Below, piece by piece: positions 22,437-33,094 of a stretch of 38,275 nucleotides of DNA. The position numbers were made by a program, and so were the translations under genes. The first letter of the stretch is position 1. Each line of letters begins with the position of its first letter. Where the stretch lies: NCBI RefSeq assembly GCF_020532645.1, contig NZ_JAJAUZ010000068.1, forward strand, positions 1 through 38,275, written 5' to 3'. The notes under the pieces are model-generated. The model was not told the origin of the DNA and made no database searches. It worked only from the letters and a program-made list of their open reading frames with translations. This stretch comes from Streptomyces bambusae (GTDB lineage: Bacteria; Actinomycetota; Actinomycetes; Streptomycetales; Streptomycetaceae).

Positions 22437-22515
22437 GGGGCTCCGCCGCAAACCCCGGTCCTCAAGCGCCGGACGGGCCGGCTTTGCCCCCCGCCGGGGT
22501 TTGAGGCGCGGGGTC
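22437..22515. repeat. Dispersed 45-bp repeat with truncated inverted partner, left border of nar block
   Basis: A forward copy at 22437-22481 (GGGGCTCCGCC... CCTCAAGCGCCGGACGGGCC) is followed by a partial inverted copy at 22491-22515 (GGTTTGAGGCGCGGGGTC). The inverted copy ends inside the stop codon of the YwiC-like gene. The 140 bp between the two convergent genes hold only this element and GC-rich sequence. Confidence 0.85.
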
Positions 22516-23290
22516 AGAAGGCCAGGGGGAGGGTGGCCAGGAGGAGGAGGGAGCAGGTCAGTTCCACGGCGCCGACGACGGCGATGCGGGGCCGGCGGGG
22601 CGGGAGGAGGACCGCTCGGGCCAGGAAGACCGCGAAGGGGAGGGCGAGCCAGGGGGAGAGCAGGGCCGCGGCCGCCAGGGCGAGGGCGTGGCACGCGACG
22701 GAGGCCCGGCGGTAGACCGGGGAGTTCCGTTCGCGGATCATCGTCTTCACGTGGGGGACCGTGCCCCCGAAGTAGAGGAGGCAGGCCGCCACCGCCGGCC
22801 ACGCCCCCGCGTACGACCCGCTGCCCATGCGGTACGTCACGGCCAGCATCCCGCACGCCGGCACGACCGCCGCGAGCCCGTTGAGCAGTGCCCGCTCCCG
22901 GTTGCGCCACGCGTGGTACGTGTTCACGGCGACGAACGGCACGGCGCACAGCGCGGCCGGCACCAGCCACGGGTACGGGAAGAGCAGCGGCGCCCCGAGC
23001 GCCGCGCACCCCGCCCCGAAGACCAGCCCGGGCCGTACGTGCCGCCCGGCGGCCCGCGGGTTGCGGGCGACCCGGCGCAGCCGCAGCCACTGCTGCCCGT
23101 GGTGGACGGCGACGTATCCGGCCGGCCAGGCGACGAGCAGTGCCAGGTCCGCGGGGGCGGGCCCGCCGAGCAGGATCCCGCCGAGGAAGGGGACGGCGAG
23201 CATCGCCCACGCCCCGTGCTGGTCCGGCAGCCACCGCGTCCGCCCGCCCGTCCGCGCAGCCGTCCGCCGAGCCGTCCGCACACCGTCCAC
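22514..23290 (-). CDS. YwiC-like integral membrane protein
   Basis: The protein has 258 residues, taking GTG 23290 behind AAGGGGG; a GTG three codons later is possible. It begins with an Arg-rich stretch, then the family's DQHGAWAM motif, followed by about seven or eight hydrophobic helices with short loops (for example GGILLGGPAPADLALLVAWP, FGAGCAALGAPLLFPYPW). A conserved HVKTMIRER and YRRASVACHA lie between helices. YwiC-like proteins have no known activity, but the founding gene in Bacillus subtilis lies near the nar genes, so this location divergent from narG repeats that association. Expect a cytoplasmic membrane role in nitrate respiration; that is inference. Confidence 0.8.
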   Translation of the reverse strand: MDGVRTARRTAARTGGRTRWLPDQHGAWAMLAVPFLGGILLGGPAPADLALLVAWPAGYVAVHHGQQWLRLRRVARNPRAAGRHVRPGLVFGAGCAALGAPLLFPYPWLVPAALCAVPFVAVNTYHAWRNRERALLNGLAAVVPACGMLAVTYRMGSGSYAGAWPAVAACLLYFGGTVPHVKTMIRERNSPVYRRASVACHALALAAAALLSPWLALPFAVFLARAVLLPPRRPRIAVVGAVELTCSLLLLATLPLAF

Positions 23291-23418
23291 CCCGGCCCCC
23301 TTCCCGCCGTCGCCCAAATCGGCATTGCAGCACGTAATTTCCGAACCTCCCAAGCCAGTTGGGGGTCTCCAGCATGGCACCGCGGGTCCCGGAAAAGTGC
23401 GGCTGGAGGTCACCGGTG

Positions 23419-23438
23419 GTCGGGACCTTCGACCCCGG
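23419..23438 (+). promoter_or_regulatory. Candidate DevR/OsdR-type box upstream of narG
   Basis: GTCGGGACCTTCGACCCCGG matches the DevR/DosR palindrome TTSGGGACTWWWGTCCCSAA at 13 of 20 positions, including both GGGAC and CCC half-site cores. It lies 114 bp upstream of the narG start codon in the 262-bp divergent region. The rest of that region (23291-23552) shows no other motif I can defend. Confidence 0.4.
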
Positions 23439-23552
23439 GTCCGGGCTGGTGAGCGGGCGTACGGTCGGAATCCGGGGCCGCTGCGCCCGGCGTTCCGCAC
23501 CGGGCTCCGTGCCGCCCCCTCCCCATTCGCGTGTTCCGGCCTGGAGGTCGCT

Positions 23553-26500
23553 TTGCAGGAGCATCAGGGCGGCCCCCGGGGGGCCGCCGATTCACTGGTC
23601 AGGGCCGGGAGCTTCTTCACCCGCGCCGAGGTCTCCGGGGACCTGCGCACGGTCCACCGGACAGGCGGCCGGGAGGCCGAGGCGTTCTACCGGGACCGCT
23701 GGAGCCACGACAAGGTCGTGCACTCCACGCACGGCGTGAACTGCACCGGCTCGTGCCGGTGGAAGGTGTACGTGAAGGACGGGATCATCACCTGGGAGAC
23801 CCAGGCCACCGACTACCCGTCGGTGGGCCCGGACCGCCCCGAGTACGAGCCGCGCGGCTGCCCCCGCGGCGCGTCGTTCTCCTGGTACAGCTACTCCCCC
23901 ACCCGGGTCCGCTACCCGTACGTCCGCGGCACCCTGCTGGAGATGTACCGCGAGGCGAAGAAGCGGCTGAAGGACCCGGTCGAGGCGTGGGCGGACATCC
24001 AGCGCGACCCCGGCCGGCGCCGCCGCTACCAGCAGTCCCGCGGCAAGGGCGGTCTCGTGCGCGCGAGTTGGGACGAGGCGCTGGAGATCGTCGCGGCGGC
24101 GCACGTGCACACGATCCGCGAGCACGGCCCGGACCGGGTCGCCGGCTTCTCGCCGATCCCCGCGATGTCGATGGCCTCGCACGCGGCCGGCGCCCGCTTC
24201 CACTCGCTGATCGGCGCCCCGATGCTCAGCTTCTACGACTGGTACGCGGACCTGCCGGTGGCCTCTCCGCAGGTGTTCGGCGACCAGACCGACGTGCCGG
24301 AGTCCGGCGACTGGTGGGACGCGGCGTACCTGATGATGTGGGGCTCGAACGTCCCCGTCACCCGCACCCCGGACGCGCACTGGATGGCGGAGGCCCGCTA
24401 CCGCGGCCAGAAGGTGGTCGCGGTCTCCCCCGACTACGCGGACAACACCAAGTTCGCCGACGAGTGGATGCACCCGCACCCGGGCACGGACGGCGCGCTG
24501 GCGCTGGCCATGGGGCACGTCGTCCTGAAGGAGTTCTTCGTCGAGCGGGAGACCCCGTTCTTCGCGGACTACGTGCGCCGCTACACCGACCTGCCGTTCC
24601 TGGTGTCGCTGACGGAGACCGAACACGGCCTGGTGCCGGGCAAGTTCGTCACGGCCGCCGATCTCGGGCAGGACACCGAGAACGCGCAGTGGAAGACGGT
24701 CCTGGTCGACGACGCGACCGGCGCCCCGGTGGTGCCGAACGGCACCCTCGGGCACCGCTGGGGCTCCGGCGACACCCCGGACTGGAACCTCGACCTCGGC
24801 GGCACCGTGCCCCGCCTGACCCTGTACGGCGAGGACGGCGGCACCACCGCAGAGGTCGTCCTGCCCCGCTTCGAGGAGGACGAGGCCGGCACGGTGGTCC
24901 GCGGCGTCCCGGTCCGCCGCCTCGGCGGCCGCCTGGTCACCACGGTGCTCGACCTGATGCTCGCCCAGTACGGGGTGGGCCGCCCGGGCCTGCCCGGCAG
25001 CTGGCCGCAGTCGTACGAGGACGCCTCGCAGCCCGGCACGCCCGGCTGGCAGGAGTCGCTGACCTCGGTGCCCGCGGCCCAGGCGGTGCGGGTGGCGCGG
25101 GAGTTCGCGCGGACGGCCGAGGAGTCGCAGGGCCGCTGCATGATCCTGATGGGCGCGGGCACCAACCACTGGTTCCATTCCGAGACGATCTACCGGGCTT
25201 TCCTGGCGCTGCTGACGCTCACCGGCTGCCAGGGCCGCAACGGCGGCGGCTGGGGCCACTACGTCGGCCAGGAGAAGTGCCGTCCGGTGACCGGCTGGGC
25301 CACCCTGGCGGCGGCCTCCGACTGGTCCCGGCCGCCCCGCCAGATGATCGGCGCGGCCTGGTTCTACCTGCACACCGGGCAGTGGCGGTACGACTCGCTG
25401 CCCGCGCAGGCGCTGGCCTCGCCGCTGGCGACGGGCGCGTTCGCGGGGATGTCGGGTGCGGACTGCCTGGCCGCGTCGGCGCGGATGGGCTGGATGCCCT
25501 CGTACCCGACGTTCGACCGCAATCCGCTGGAACTCGGCGCGTCCGAGGACCCGGTGGCCGATGCGGTGCGCGAACTCCAAGCGGGCACGCTGCGGTTCGC
25601 GGGAGAGGACCCGGACGCGCCGGGCAACTGGCCGCGGGTGCTGAACGTATGGCGGGCGAACCTGCTGGGATCGAGCTCGAAGGGCAACGAGTACTTCCTC
25701 AAGCACCTTCTGGGCACGCACTCCAACCTGCCCGAGGGCGGGCCCCGTTGCAGCCCGAAGGACGTGGTGTACCGGGAGGCGGACGTCGAGGGGAAGCTCG
25801 ACCTGCTGATGTCGATGGACTTCCGGATGACGTCGACGACGCTGCTGTCGGACGTGGTGCTGCCGGCGGCGACCTGGTACGAGAAGCACGACCTGTCCTC
25901 GACGGACATGCACCCGTTCCTGCACGCCTTCACCCCGGCGGTGGACCCGCCGTGGCAGGCCCGCTCCGACTACGACGCGTTCCTCGGACTGGCCCGCCGG
26001 TTCGGCGAGCTGGCCCGGGAGCACCTGGGGGTGCGCCGCGACCTGGTGGCCACCGCCCTCCAGCACGACACGCCGGGCGGCGAGATGGCGCAGCCGGGCG
26101 GGGTGGCGCTGGACTGGTCCAAGGGCGAGTGCGCGCCGGTGCCGGGCCGGACGATGTACGACCTGGCGGTCGTCGAGCGGGACTACGGGGCCGTCGGCGA
26201 GAAGTTCGCCGCACTCGGACCCCTGGTGGACCGGCTGGGCGTGACGACGAAGGCCATCACGTACGACGTGGCCGAGGAGGTCGCGTACCTGGGGGCGAAG
26301 AACGGTACGGTCCGCACCGGGGTGGCGGCCGGCCGGCCGCGGCTGGACACGGCGCAGCGGGCCTGCGAGGCGATCCTGTCGCTGTCGGGCACCAGCAACG
26401 GCCGACTGGCGGTGCAGGGCTTCGAGACGCTGGAGAAGAAGACCGGCACGCACATGGCCCATCTGGCGGCGGAGGCCGAGGGCAAGCGGATCTCGTTCGC

Positions 26501-27212
26501 GGACACCCAGGCCCGGCCGGTGCCGGTGATCACCTCGCCGGAGTGGTCGGGATCGGAGGCGGGCGGCCGCCGGTACACGGCGTTCACGGTGAACACCGAG
26601 CACCTCAAGCCCTGGCACACGCTCACCGGCCGGCAGCACTTCTTCCTGGACCACGACTGGCTGCACGAGGTCGGCGAGGGCCTGCCGGTGTTCAAGCCGC
26701 CGCTGGACATGCACCGGCTGTACGGGGAGCCCGAGGTCGGGCGGGTCGAGGGGAAGACGGTGGCGGTGCGCTACCTCACCCCGCACAACAAGTGGGCGAT
26801 CCACAGCCAGTACCAGGACAACCTGTACATGATGACGCTGGGCCGCGGCGGGCAGACGGTGTGGATGTCACCGCAGGACGCCGAGGCCATCGGGGTCCGC
26901 GACAACGACTGGATCGAGGCGGTCAACCGCAACGGCGTGGTCACCGCCCGCGCGATCGTCTCGCACAAGATGCCGCCCGGCACGGTCTACATGAACCACG
27001 CGCAGGAGCGCACGGTCGGCGTGCCGAAGACGGAGAAGACGGGGCGCCGCGGCGGCATCCACAACTCGCTGACCCGCGTGATGCTCAAGCCCACCCATCT
27101 CGTCGGCGGCTACGCCCAGTTGACGTGGGCGTTCAACTACCTGGGCCCGACGGGAAACCAGCGCGACGAGGTGACGGTGATCCGCCGCCGCGACCAGAAG
27201 GTGGAGTTCTAG
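23553..27212 (+). CDS. narG: Respiratory nitrate reductase catalytic subunit NarG
   Basis: The protein has 1219 residues. The only in-frame start consistent with family length is TTG 23553, with GGAGG five bases upstream; the product is about 10 residues longer at the N-terminus than E. coli NarG. The FS0 [4Fe-4S] ligands His60, Cys64, Cys68 and Cys103 keep the exact E. coli spacing. The molybdenum ligand is Asp229 in FYDWYADLP. No Tat signal is present, and the N-terminus lacks the RR motif; classical NarG faces the cytoplasm. It reduces nitrate to nitrite with bis-MGD. The C-terminal molybdopterin-binding domain ends normally (DEVTVIRRRDQKVEF). It is the first gene of an operon in which narH follows without a gap. 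Confidence 0.97.
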   Translation: MQEHQGGPRGAADSLVRAGSFFTRAEVSGDLRTVHRTGGREAEAFYRDRWSHDKVVHSTHGVNCTGSCRWKVYVKDGIITWETQATDYPSVGPDRPEYEPRGCPRGASFSWYSYSPTRVRYPYVRGTLLEMYREAKKRLKDPVEAWADIQRDPGRRRRYQQSRGKGGLVRASWDEALEIVAAAHVHTIREHGPDRVAGFSPIPAMSMASHAAGARFHSLIGAPMLSFYDWYADLPVASPQVFGDQTDVPESGDWWDAAYLMMWGSNVPVTRTPDAHWMAEARYRGQKVVAVSPDYADNTKFADEWMHPHPGTDGALALAMGHVVLKEFFVERETPFFADYVRRYTDLPFLVSLTETEHGLVPGKFVTAADLGQDTENAQWKTVLVDDATGAPVVPNGTLGHRWGSGDTPDWNLDLGGTVPRLTLYGEDGGTTAEVVLPRFEEDEAGTVVRGVPVRRLGGRLVTTVLDLMLAQYGVGRPGLPGSWPQSYEDASQPGTPGWQESLTSVPAAQAVRVAREFARTAEESQGRCMILMGAGTNHWFHSETIYRAFLALLTLTGCQGRNGGGWGHYVGQEKCRPVTGWATLAAASDWSRPPRQMIGAAWFYLHTGQWRYDSLPAQALASPLATGAFAGMSGADCLAASARMGWMPSYPTFDRNPLELGASEDPVADAVRELQAGTLRFAGEDPDAPGNWPRVLNVWRANLLGSSSKGNEYFLKHLLGTHSNLPEGGPRCSPKDVVYREADVEGKLDLLMSMDFRMTSTTLLSDVVLPAATWYEKHDLSSTDMHPFLHAFTPAVDPPWQARSDYDAFLGLARRFGELAREHLGVRRDLVATALQHDTPGGEMAQPGGVALDWSKGECAPVPGRTMYDLAVVERDYGAVGEKFAALGPLVDRLGVTTKAITYDVAEEVAYLGAKNGTVRTGVAAGRPRLDTAQRACEAILSLSGTSNGRLAVQGFETLEKKTGTHMAHLAAEAEGKRISFADTQARPVPVITSPEWSGSEAGGRRYTAFTVNTEHLKPWHTLTGRQHFFLDHDWLHEVGEGLPVFKPPLDMHRLYGEPEVGRVEGKTVAVRYLTPHNKWAIHSQYQDNLYMMTLGRGGQTVWMSPQDAEAIGVRDNDWIEAVNRNGVVTARAIVSHKMPPGTVYMNHAQERTVGVPKTEKTGRRGGIHNSLTRVMLKPTHLVGGYAQLTWAFNYLGPTGNQRDEVTVIRRRDQKVEF

Positions 27213-28753
<1,541 letters not shown>

Positions 28754-28757
<4 letters not shown>

Positions 28758-29431
28758 GCCCTTCGGAACCGATGAGCGGCGATGCGCTGGTGCGGCTGGT
28801 GGCCGGCTGCGTGCTCCAGTACCCGGGAGACCGCTTCCACGACGAACTCCCGCGGCTCCGTGCGGCCCTCGCCGGGGCGACCGCCGAACCGGCCGCATTG
28901 CTCGGGGAGTTCCTCGACGACGCGGAGCGGCACTCGGCGGCCGCGCTGTGCGCCCGCTACACGGACACCTTCGACACCCGCAACCGGCGCTGCCTGTACC
29001 TGACGTGGTGGACCGACGGGGACACCCGGCGGCGCGGCCTGTCGCTGGTGCGGCTGAAGCGGATCTACCGTGACTTCGGGCTGGAGTTCGCCGGCGAGGA
29101 GCTGCCGGACTTCCTGCCGGCGGCGCTGGAGTTCGCGGCGCTGCGGGAGGCCGCGGGGACCGAGCTGCTGCAGGAGCACCGGGCCGGTCTGGAGCTGCTG
29201 CGGCTGGCGCTGGCCGAGGCGGGCAGCCCGTACGCGGCCGTGCTGGCGGCGGTCTGCGCGACCCTGCCGGGGCCGTCGCCCGAGACGAAGGCAGCGGCGA
29301 GGGCACTGGCGCGCAGCGGGCCGCCGCAGGAGCTGGTGGGCGCCGGGACGGCGCTGGAGCCGTTCGGGCCCGGCATCGACGCGCCCGCCGACCTGCCCTG
29401 GCCGTCCCTCGCGGAAAGGACTCCGGCGTAA
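28754..29431 (+). CDS. narJ: Nitrate reductase assembly chaperone NarJ
   Basis: The protein has 225 residues, starting at GTG 28754 with a four-base overlap with narH. It is all-helical, with the family's YTDTFDTRNRRCLYLTWWTDGDTRRRG block at about 75-100 and the YRDFGLEF and LPDFLPAALEFAA segments. NarJ binds apo-NarG and helps insert the molybdenum cofactor and FS0 before the complex docks on NarI. It is not part of the final enzyme. The C-terminal third is variable and Pro-rich, as in other actinomycete NarJ proteins. The stop TAA overlaps the narI ATG by one base, so expression is coupled. Confidence 0.95.
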
Positions 29432-30156
29432 TGGACCTCCTCCTGTTCGGCGTGCTGCCGTACGTGTCGGTCGCCCTGCTGGTCGCGGGGACGGTGTGGC
29501 GGGGCCGGTACGACCGGTTCGGCTGGACCACGCACTCCTCGCAGCTGCACGAGTCGCGGCTGCTGCGGATCGGGTCGCCGTTGTTCCACTTCGGGATGCT
29601 GTTCGTGGTGCTCGGCCACGTGGTGGGCCTGCTGGTGCCGATGAGCTGGACGGACGCGGTGGGGCTCGGCGACCACGCGTACCACCTGCTGGCGGTGTCC
29701 ACCGGCGCGGTCGCCGGGGCCGCGGCGGCGGCCGGCGTCGGGATCCTGCTGTGGCGGCGGCTGCGGGTGCCCGCGGTGCGCCGGTCCACGCTGCGCAGCG
29801 ACCACCTGATGTACACGGTGCTGCTGGGTGCGATCGTGCTCGGGCTGACGGCGACCGTCCTCAACTCGACGGGCCAGAACGGTGGTTACAACTACCGGGA
29901 GGGCATCTCCCCGTGGTTCCGCAGCCTGTTCACGCTGTCGCCGGACTACGCGCTCATGCAGGGCGCCCCGTTGGCCTTCAAGCTGCACATCCTGTTCGGC
30001 TTCACGCTGTTCGCGCTGATCCCGTACTCGCGGCTGGTCCACATGCTCTCGGCGCCGCTGGCGTACCTGGTGCGGCCGTACGTCGTCTACCGGCGGCGGG
30101 ACCCGCGCCTGACGGCAAACCGGCCGCCGAAGCGGGGCTGGGAGCGGGTGTCATGA
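29431..30156 (+). CDS. narI: Nitrate reductase cytochrome b subunit NarI
   Basis: The protein has 241 residues and five transmembrane helices. The heme b ligands are recognisable as His53 and His63 (SPLFHFGMLFVVLGHVVG) and His186 and His204 (KLHILFGFTLFALIPYSRLVHM), matching His56, His66, His187 and His205 of E. coli. NarI anchors NarGH to the inner face of the membrane and oxidises menaquinol. The C-terminus is positively charged. The start ATG overlaps the narJ stop by one base; the stop overlaps the ATG of the radical SAM gene in an ATGA junction, which extends the operon beyond the usual narGHJI. Confidence 0.97.
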   Translation: MDLLLFGVLPYVSVALLVAGTVWRGRYDRFGWTTHSSQLHESRLLRIGSPLFHFGMLFVVLGHVVGLLVPMSWTDAVGLGDHAYHLLAVSTGAVAGAAAAAGVGILLWRRLRVPAVRRSTLRSDHLMYTVLLGAIVLGLTATVLNSTGQNGGYNYREGISPWFRSLFTLSPDYALMQGAPLAFKLHILFGFTLFALIPYSRLVHMLSAPLAYLVRPYVVYRRRDPRLTANRPPKRGWERVS

Positions 30157-31424
30157 GCCGGACGGCGGGCGCGGGCAGGACGGCGGGCGCGGGCAGGACG
30201 GCGGGCGCGGGTAGGGCGGTGGTGCGGCGGCCGCGGCACGCGGTGGCGGAGCGGCCGTTCCTGGTGATCTGGGAGGCGACCCGGGCCTGTCCGCTGGCCT
30301 GCCTGCACTGCCGGGCCACGGCGCAGCCGGCCCGCGACCCGCGGGAGCTGGACGGGGCGCAGGCGCGTCGGGTGATGGACGGGGTCGCCGCGTTCGGGCG
30401 GCCGGCACCGCTGTTCGTGATCACGGGCGGGGACCCGTTCCAGCGGCCCGACCTGTGCGAGCTGGTGGCGTACGGGACCGGGCTGGGGCTGCGGGTGGCG
30501 GTCTCGCCGTCCGGTACGCCGACGCTGACCCGGGCGAACCTGGCGGCGGTGCGGGAGGCCGGCGCAGTGGCGGTGTCGCTGTCGCTGGACGGCTCGGCGG
30601 CCGGGCGGCACGACGCGTTCCGCGGAATGCCGGGGGTGTTCGACCGGACCCTCGACGGCTGGCGGGCGGCCCGTGAGCTGGGCCTGAAGGTGCAGATCAA
30701 CACGACAGTGACGCGGGACAGCCTGACGGACCTCGCGGACATCGCGGCGCTGGTGCGGCGGGAGGGCGCGATGCTGTGGTCGGGCTTCCTGCTGGTGCCG
30801 ACCGGTCGCGGCGGCGGGCTGGGCGCGCTGTCGGCGGCGGAGACCGAGGACGTCCTGCACTTCCTGTACGACTGCGGGGCCGCGATGGCGGTGAAGACGA
30901 CCGAGGGCCACCACTTCCGGCGGGTCGCCCTCCAGCGGGCTGTGCTCGACGCGAAGGGCGAGCGGCCGGCGCTGGGCCCGCTGTACCGGCTGCTGTCGCG
31001 GCGGGCCGCCGGGCTGGGCCTGTTCGACGGGGAGCGGCGTGCGGTACGGCGGCCTCCGCTGGACGTGTCGGCGGGGCGCGGGTTCGCCTTCGTGTCGCAC
31101 ACGGGTGAGGTGCATCCGAGCGGGTTCCTGCCGGTGTCGGCGGGCAACGTGAAGGACGTGCCGCTGACGGCGGTCTACCGGGAGTCGGAGCTGTTCACGC
31201 GGCTGCGGGATCCGGGGCTGCTGCGGGGGGCGTGCGGGGCGTGCGAGTTCAAGGCGGTGTGCGGGGGCTCGCGGTCGCGTGCGTACGCGGCGACCGGGGA
31301 CGTCCTGGCGCCGGACCCGTACTGCGACTACCGGCCGGGCGGCTTCCCGTACCAGGACGAGGTGCGGGCGCTGCTGGGCACCGATCCTTCCAAGAGAGCG
31401 GAATCATGCGTTCAGTCATCGTGA
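30153..31424 (+). CDS. Radical SAM/SPASM enzyme in the nar operon (TIGR04053-like)
   Basis: The protein has 423 residues, starting at ATG 30153, coupled to narI by ATGA. The radical SAM motif is CPLACLHC (Cys46, Cys50, Cys53), followed by the GGDPF SAM-binding motif (92-96). The C-terminal SPASM region has CGACEFKAVC and a late Cys in DPYCDYRPGG, giving auxiliary iron-sulfur cluster ligands. The group includes AhbD and NirJ, which modify propionates of iron porphyrins, and peptide-modifying maturases. Its neighbour, a CgoX-type oxidase, favours a porphyrin substrate, and no precursor peptide is visible. The N-terminus has three AGAGRT repeats. Family placement is from motifs, not alignment; function is inferred. 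Confidence 0.85.
   Translation: MSRTAGAGRTAGAGRTAGAGRAVVRRPRHAVAERPFLVIWEATRACPLACLHCRATAQPARDPRELDGAQARRVMDGVAAFGRPAPLFVITGGDPFQRPDLCELVAYGTGLGLRVAVSPSGTPTLTRANLAAVREAGAVAVSLSLDGSAAGRHDAFRGMPGVFDRTLDGWRAARELGLKVQINTTVTRDSLTDLADIAALVRREGAMLWSGFLLVPTGRGGGLGALSAAETEDVLHFLYDCGAAMAVKTTEGHHFRRVALQRAVLDAKGERPALGPLYRLLSRRAAGLGLFDGERRAVRRPPLDVSAGRGFAFVSHTGEVHPSGFLPVSAGNVKDVPLTAVYRESELFTRLRDPGLLRGACGACEFKAVCGGSRSRAYAATGDVLAPDPYCDYRPGGFPYQDEVRALLGTDPSKRAESCVQSS
30161..30214 (+). repeat. Three 18-bp tandem repeats at the 5' end of the radical SAM gene
   Basis: Units GACGGCGGGCGCGGGCAG lie at 30161-30178, 30179-30196 and 30197-30214; only the third has one change. They encode repeated TAGAGR hexapeptides immediately after the start. 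Confidence 0.9.
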
Positions 31425-32872
31425 TCGGCGGCGGCATCAGTGGGCTCGCCGCGGCGTGGGAGCTGCGCGGCGCGGCGGACGTCACGGTCCTGGAGGGGGC
31501 GCCGAAGACCGGCGGCAAGCTGCGGACCGGCACGATCGCCGGGGTCGCCGTGGACGAGGGGGCCGAGTCCCTGATGGCGCTGCGGCCCGAGGCGGTGGAG
31601 CTGGCCCGGGCGGTCGGGCTCGGCGGCTCGCTGTGCGATCCGGCGCAGGCGCCGGTGACCCTCTGGACCCGCGGCGCGCTGCGGCCGCTGCCGGCCGGGC
31701 ACGTCATGGGCATCCCCACCGACCCCGCGGCCCTGGCCGCCACCGGGATCCTCTCCCCGGAGGGCACCGCCCGCGCGGCGGCCGAACCCCACCTGCCGGC
31801 CCCGCCGCTGACCGGCGACGTCTCGGTGGCCGCCCACCTCTCGGCCCGCTTCGGCCGGGAGGCCGTGGACCGGCTGGTCGAACCCCTCCTCGGCGGCATC
31901 TACGCGGGCCGCGCCGACGCCCTGTCGCTGCGGGCCGTCATGCCGCGCATCGCGGCCCTGGCCGAACGGGGCGGGGCGCTCGCGCCGGCCCTTCGGCGGG
32001 GCGGGGGTGCGCAGGGCGCAGGCGGTGGGGCGGGGCGGACGGCGGGCGCACCGGGCGCGGGAGGCGGGCCGGAGCGGGGCGTGGGCGTGCAGGGCTCGGG
32101 CCGTGTGCCGGGGCGGGCCGTGGCCGTGCAGGGTGTGGTGGGAGGTGCCGGGCGGTTGCCGGAGGCGGTGGCGCGGGCGAGTCGGGCGCGGGTGCTGACC
32201 GGGACGGCGGCCCGGGCGCTGGAGCGGACGGCGGGGGGCCGGTGGCGGGTGCTGGCGACGACCGCGGACGGGCCGCTGACGATGGAGGCGGACGCGGTGG
32301 TGCTCGCGGTGCCGGCGTATGCGGCGGCGGAGCTGCTGCGGCCGCACTCGCCGGCGGCGGAGGAGGGGCTGGCGGGGATCCCGCACGCCTCCACGGCGGT
32401 GATCACCATGGCCTTCGCGCGGGACCGGGCGCCCGCGCTGCCCGCGGGGAACGGGTTCCTCGTGCCGCCGGTGGACGGGCGGGTCCTGAAGGCGGCCTCG
32501 TTCCTGTCGAACAAGTGGGGCTGGCTGAGGGACGCCGCCCCGGACCTGTTCGTGCTGCGGGCGTCGGTCGGGCGGATCGGTGACGACGTCCTCGACCGGC
32601 CGGACCGGCAGCTGGTCCGCACGGCCGTCGGCGAGTTGCACCGGGCGGTGGGGCCGCTGGGCGAGCCGGTGGCTGCGCGGGTCTCCCGCTGGGACCGCGG
32701 ACTTCCCCAGTACGGCATCGGCCACCGGGAGCGGGTGGCGGACATCCGGGCCGCGGTAACGAAGCTGCCGGGGCTCTTCCTGTGCGGGGCGGCCTACGAC
32801 GGGGTCGGCGTCGCCGCCTGCGTCGCGACGGGCCGCCAGGCCGCCGCCCTGGCCCTGAGCCCCGCCATGTGA
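31406..32872 (+). CDS. Coproporphyrinogen/protoporphyrinogen oxidase (CgoX/HemY family)
   Basis: The protein has 488 residues, starting at ATG 31406, 19 bp inside the end of the radical SAM gene. The FAD motif is VIVIGGGISGLAAAWEL (GxGxxG at 8-13), with VDEGAESL and LVEPLLGGIYAG as family blocks. The C-terminal FAD-contact segment is LFLCGAAYDGVGVAACVATG. Actinomycete members oxidise coproporphyrinogen III with oxygen in the coproporphyrin-dependent heme route. A Gly/Ala-rich insert of about 45 residues (coded near 31995-32140) replaces the usual short loop before GRLPEAVA. It is the last gene of the nar operon, directly followed by a dispersed repeat. Whether it duplicates a housekeeping copy elsewhere in the genome cannot be seen. 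Confidence 0.9.
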   Translation: MRSVIVIGGGISGLAAAWELRGAADVTVLEGAPKTGGKLRTGTIAGVAVDEGAESLMALRPEAVELARAVGLGGSLCDPAQAPVTLWTRGALRPLPAGHVMGIPTDPAALAATGILSPEGTARAAAEPHLPAPPLTGDVSVAAHLSARFGREAVDRLVEPLLGGIYAGRADALSLRAVMPRIAALAERGGALAPALRRGGGAQGAGGGAGRTAGAPGAGGGPERGVGVQGSGRVPGRAVAVQGVVGGAGRLPEAVARASRARVLTGTAARALERTAGGRWRVLATTADGPLTMEADAVVLAVPAYAAAELLRPHSPAAEEGLAGIPHASTAVITMAFARDRAPALPAGNGFLVPPVDGRVLKAASFLSNKWGWLRDAAPDLFVLRASVGRIGDDVLDRPDRQLVRTAVGELHRAVGPLGEPVAARVSRWDRGLPQYGIGHRERVADIRAAVTKLPGLFLCGAAYDGVGVAACVATGRQAAALALSPAM

Positions 32873-33023
32873 CCGGGGCTCCGCCCCGAACCCCGGTCCC
32901 CAATCGCCGGACGGGCCGGATCTGCCCCTGCCGGACTCTGCCTGCGGGCTGGATCCTGCGGGGCCAAATCCAGCCCCGCCGGCGTTTGAGGCGCGGGGTC
33001 CGGGGCGGAGCCCCGGGGCTTTG
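32873..33023. repeat. Inverted pair of the 45-bp dispersed repeat, right border of nar block
   Basis: A forward copy at 32873-32919 and an inverted copy at about 32970-33018 (CAGCCCCGCCGGCGTTTGAG to CGGGGCGGAGCCCC) form a long imperfect stem of about 45 bp. It begins on the base after the porphyrinogen oxidase stop codon and may act as its terminator. Confidence 0.85.
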
Positions 33024-33094
33024 AGGCCGGGCCCGGACACCCGCATGGGGCACCTGGCGGGCAGGGAGGGGCGACGCCGCACAGGATGGGCCGT

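Noticed and set aside
22437..22515. Insertion sequence or integrase attachment site at the nar border
   Set aside because: No transposase, integrase, tRNA end or target duplication is visible; only short dispersed repeats are present.
23467..23494. GGAAT and GTT upstream of narG as a SigR promoter
   Set aside because: The spacer is 20 bp, outside the 18-19 bp that SigR promoters use, unlike the two exact sites elsewhere.
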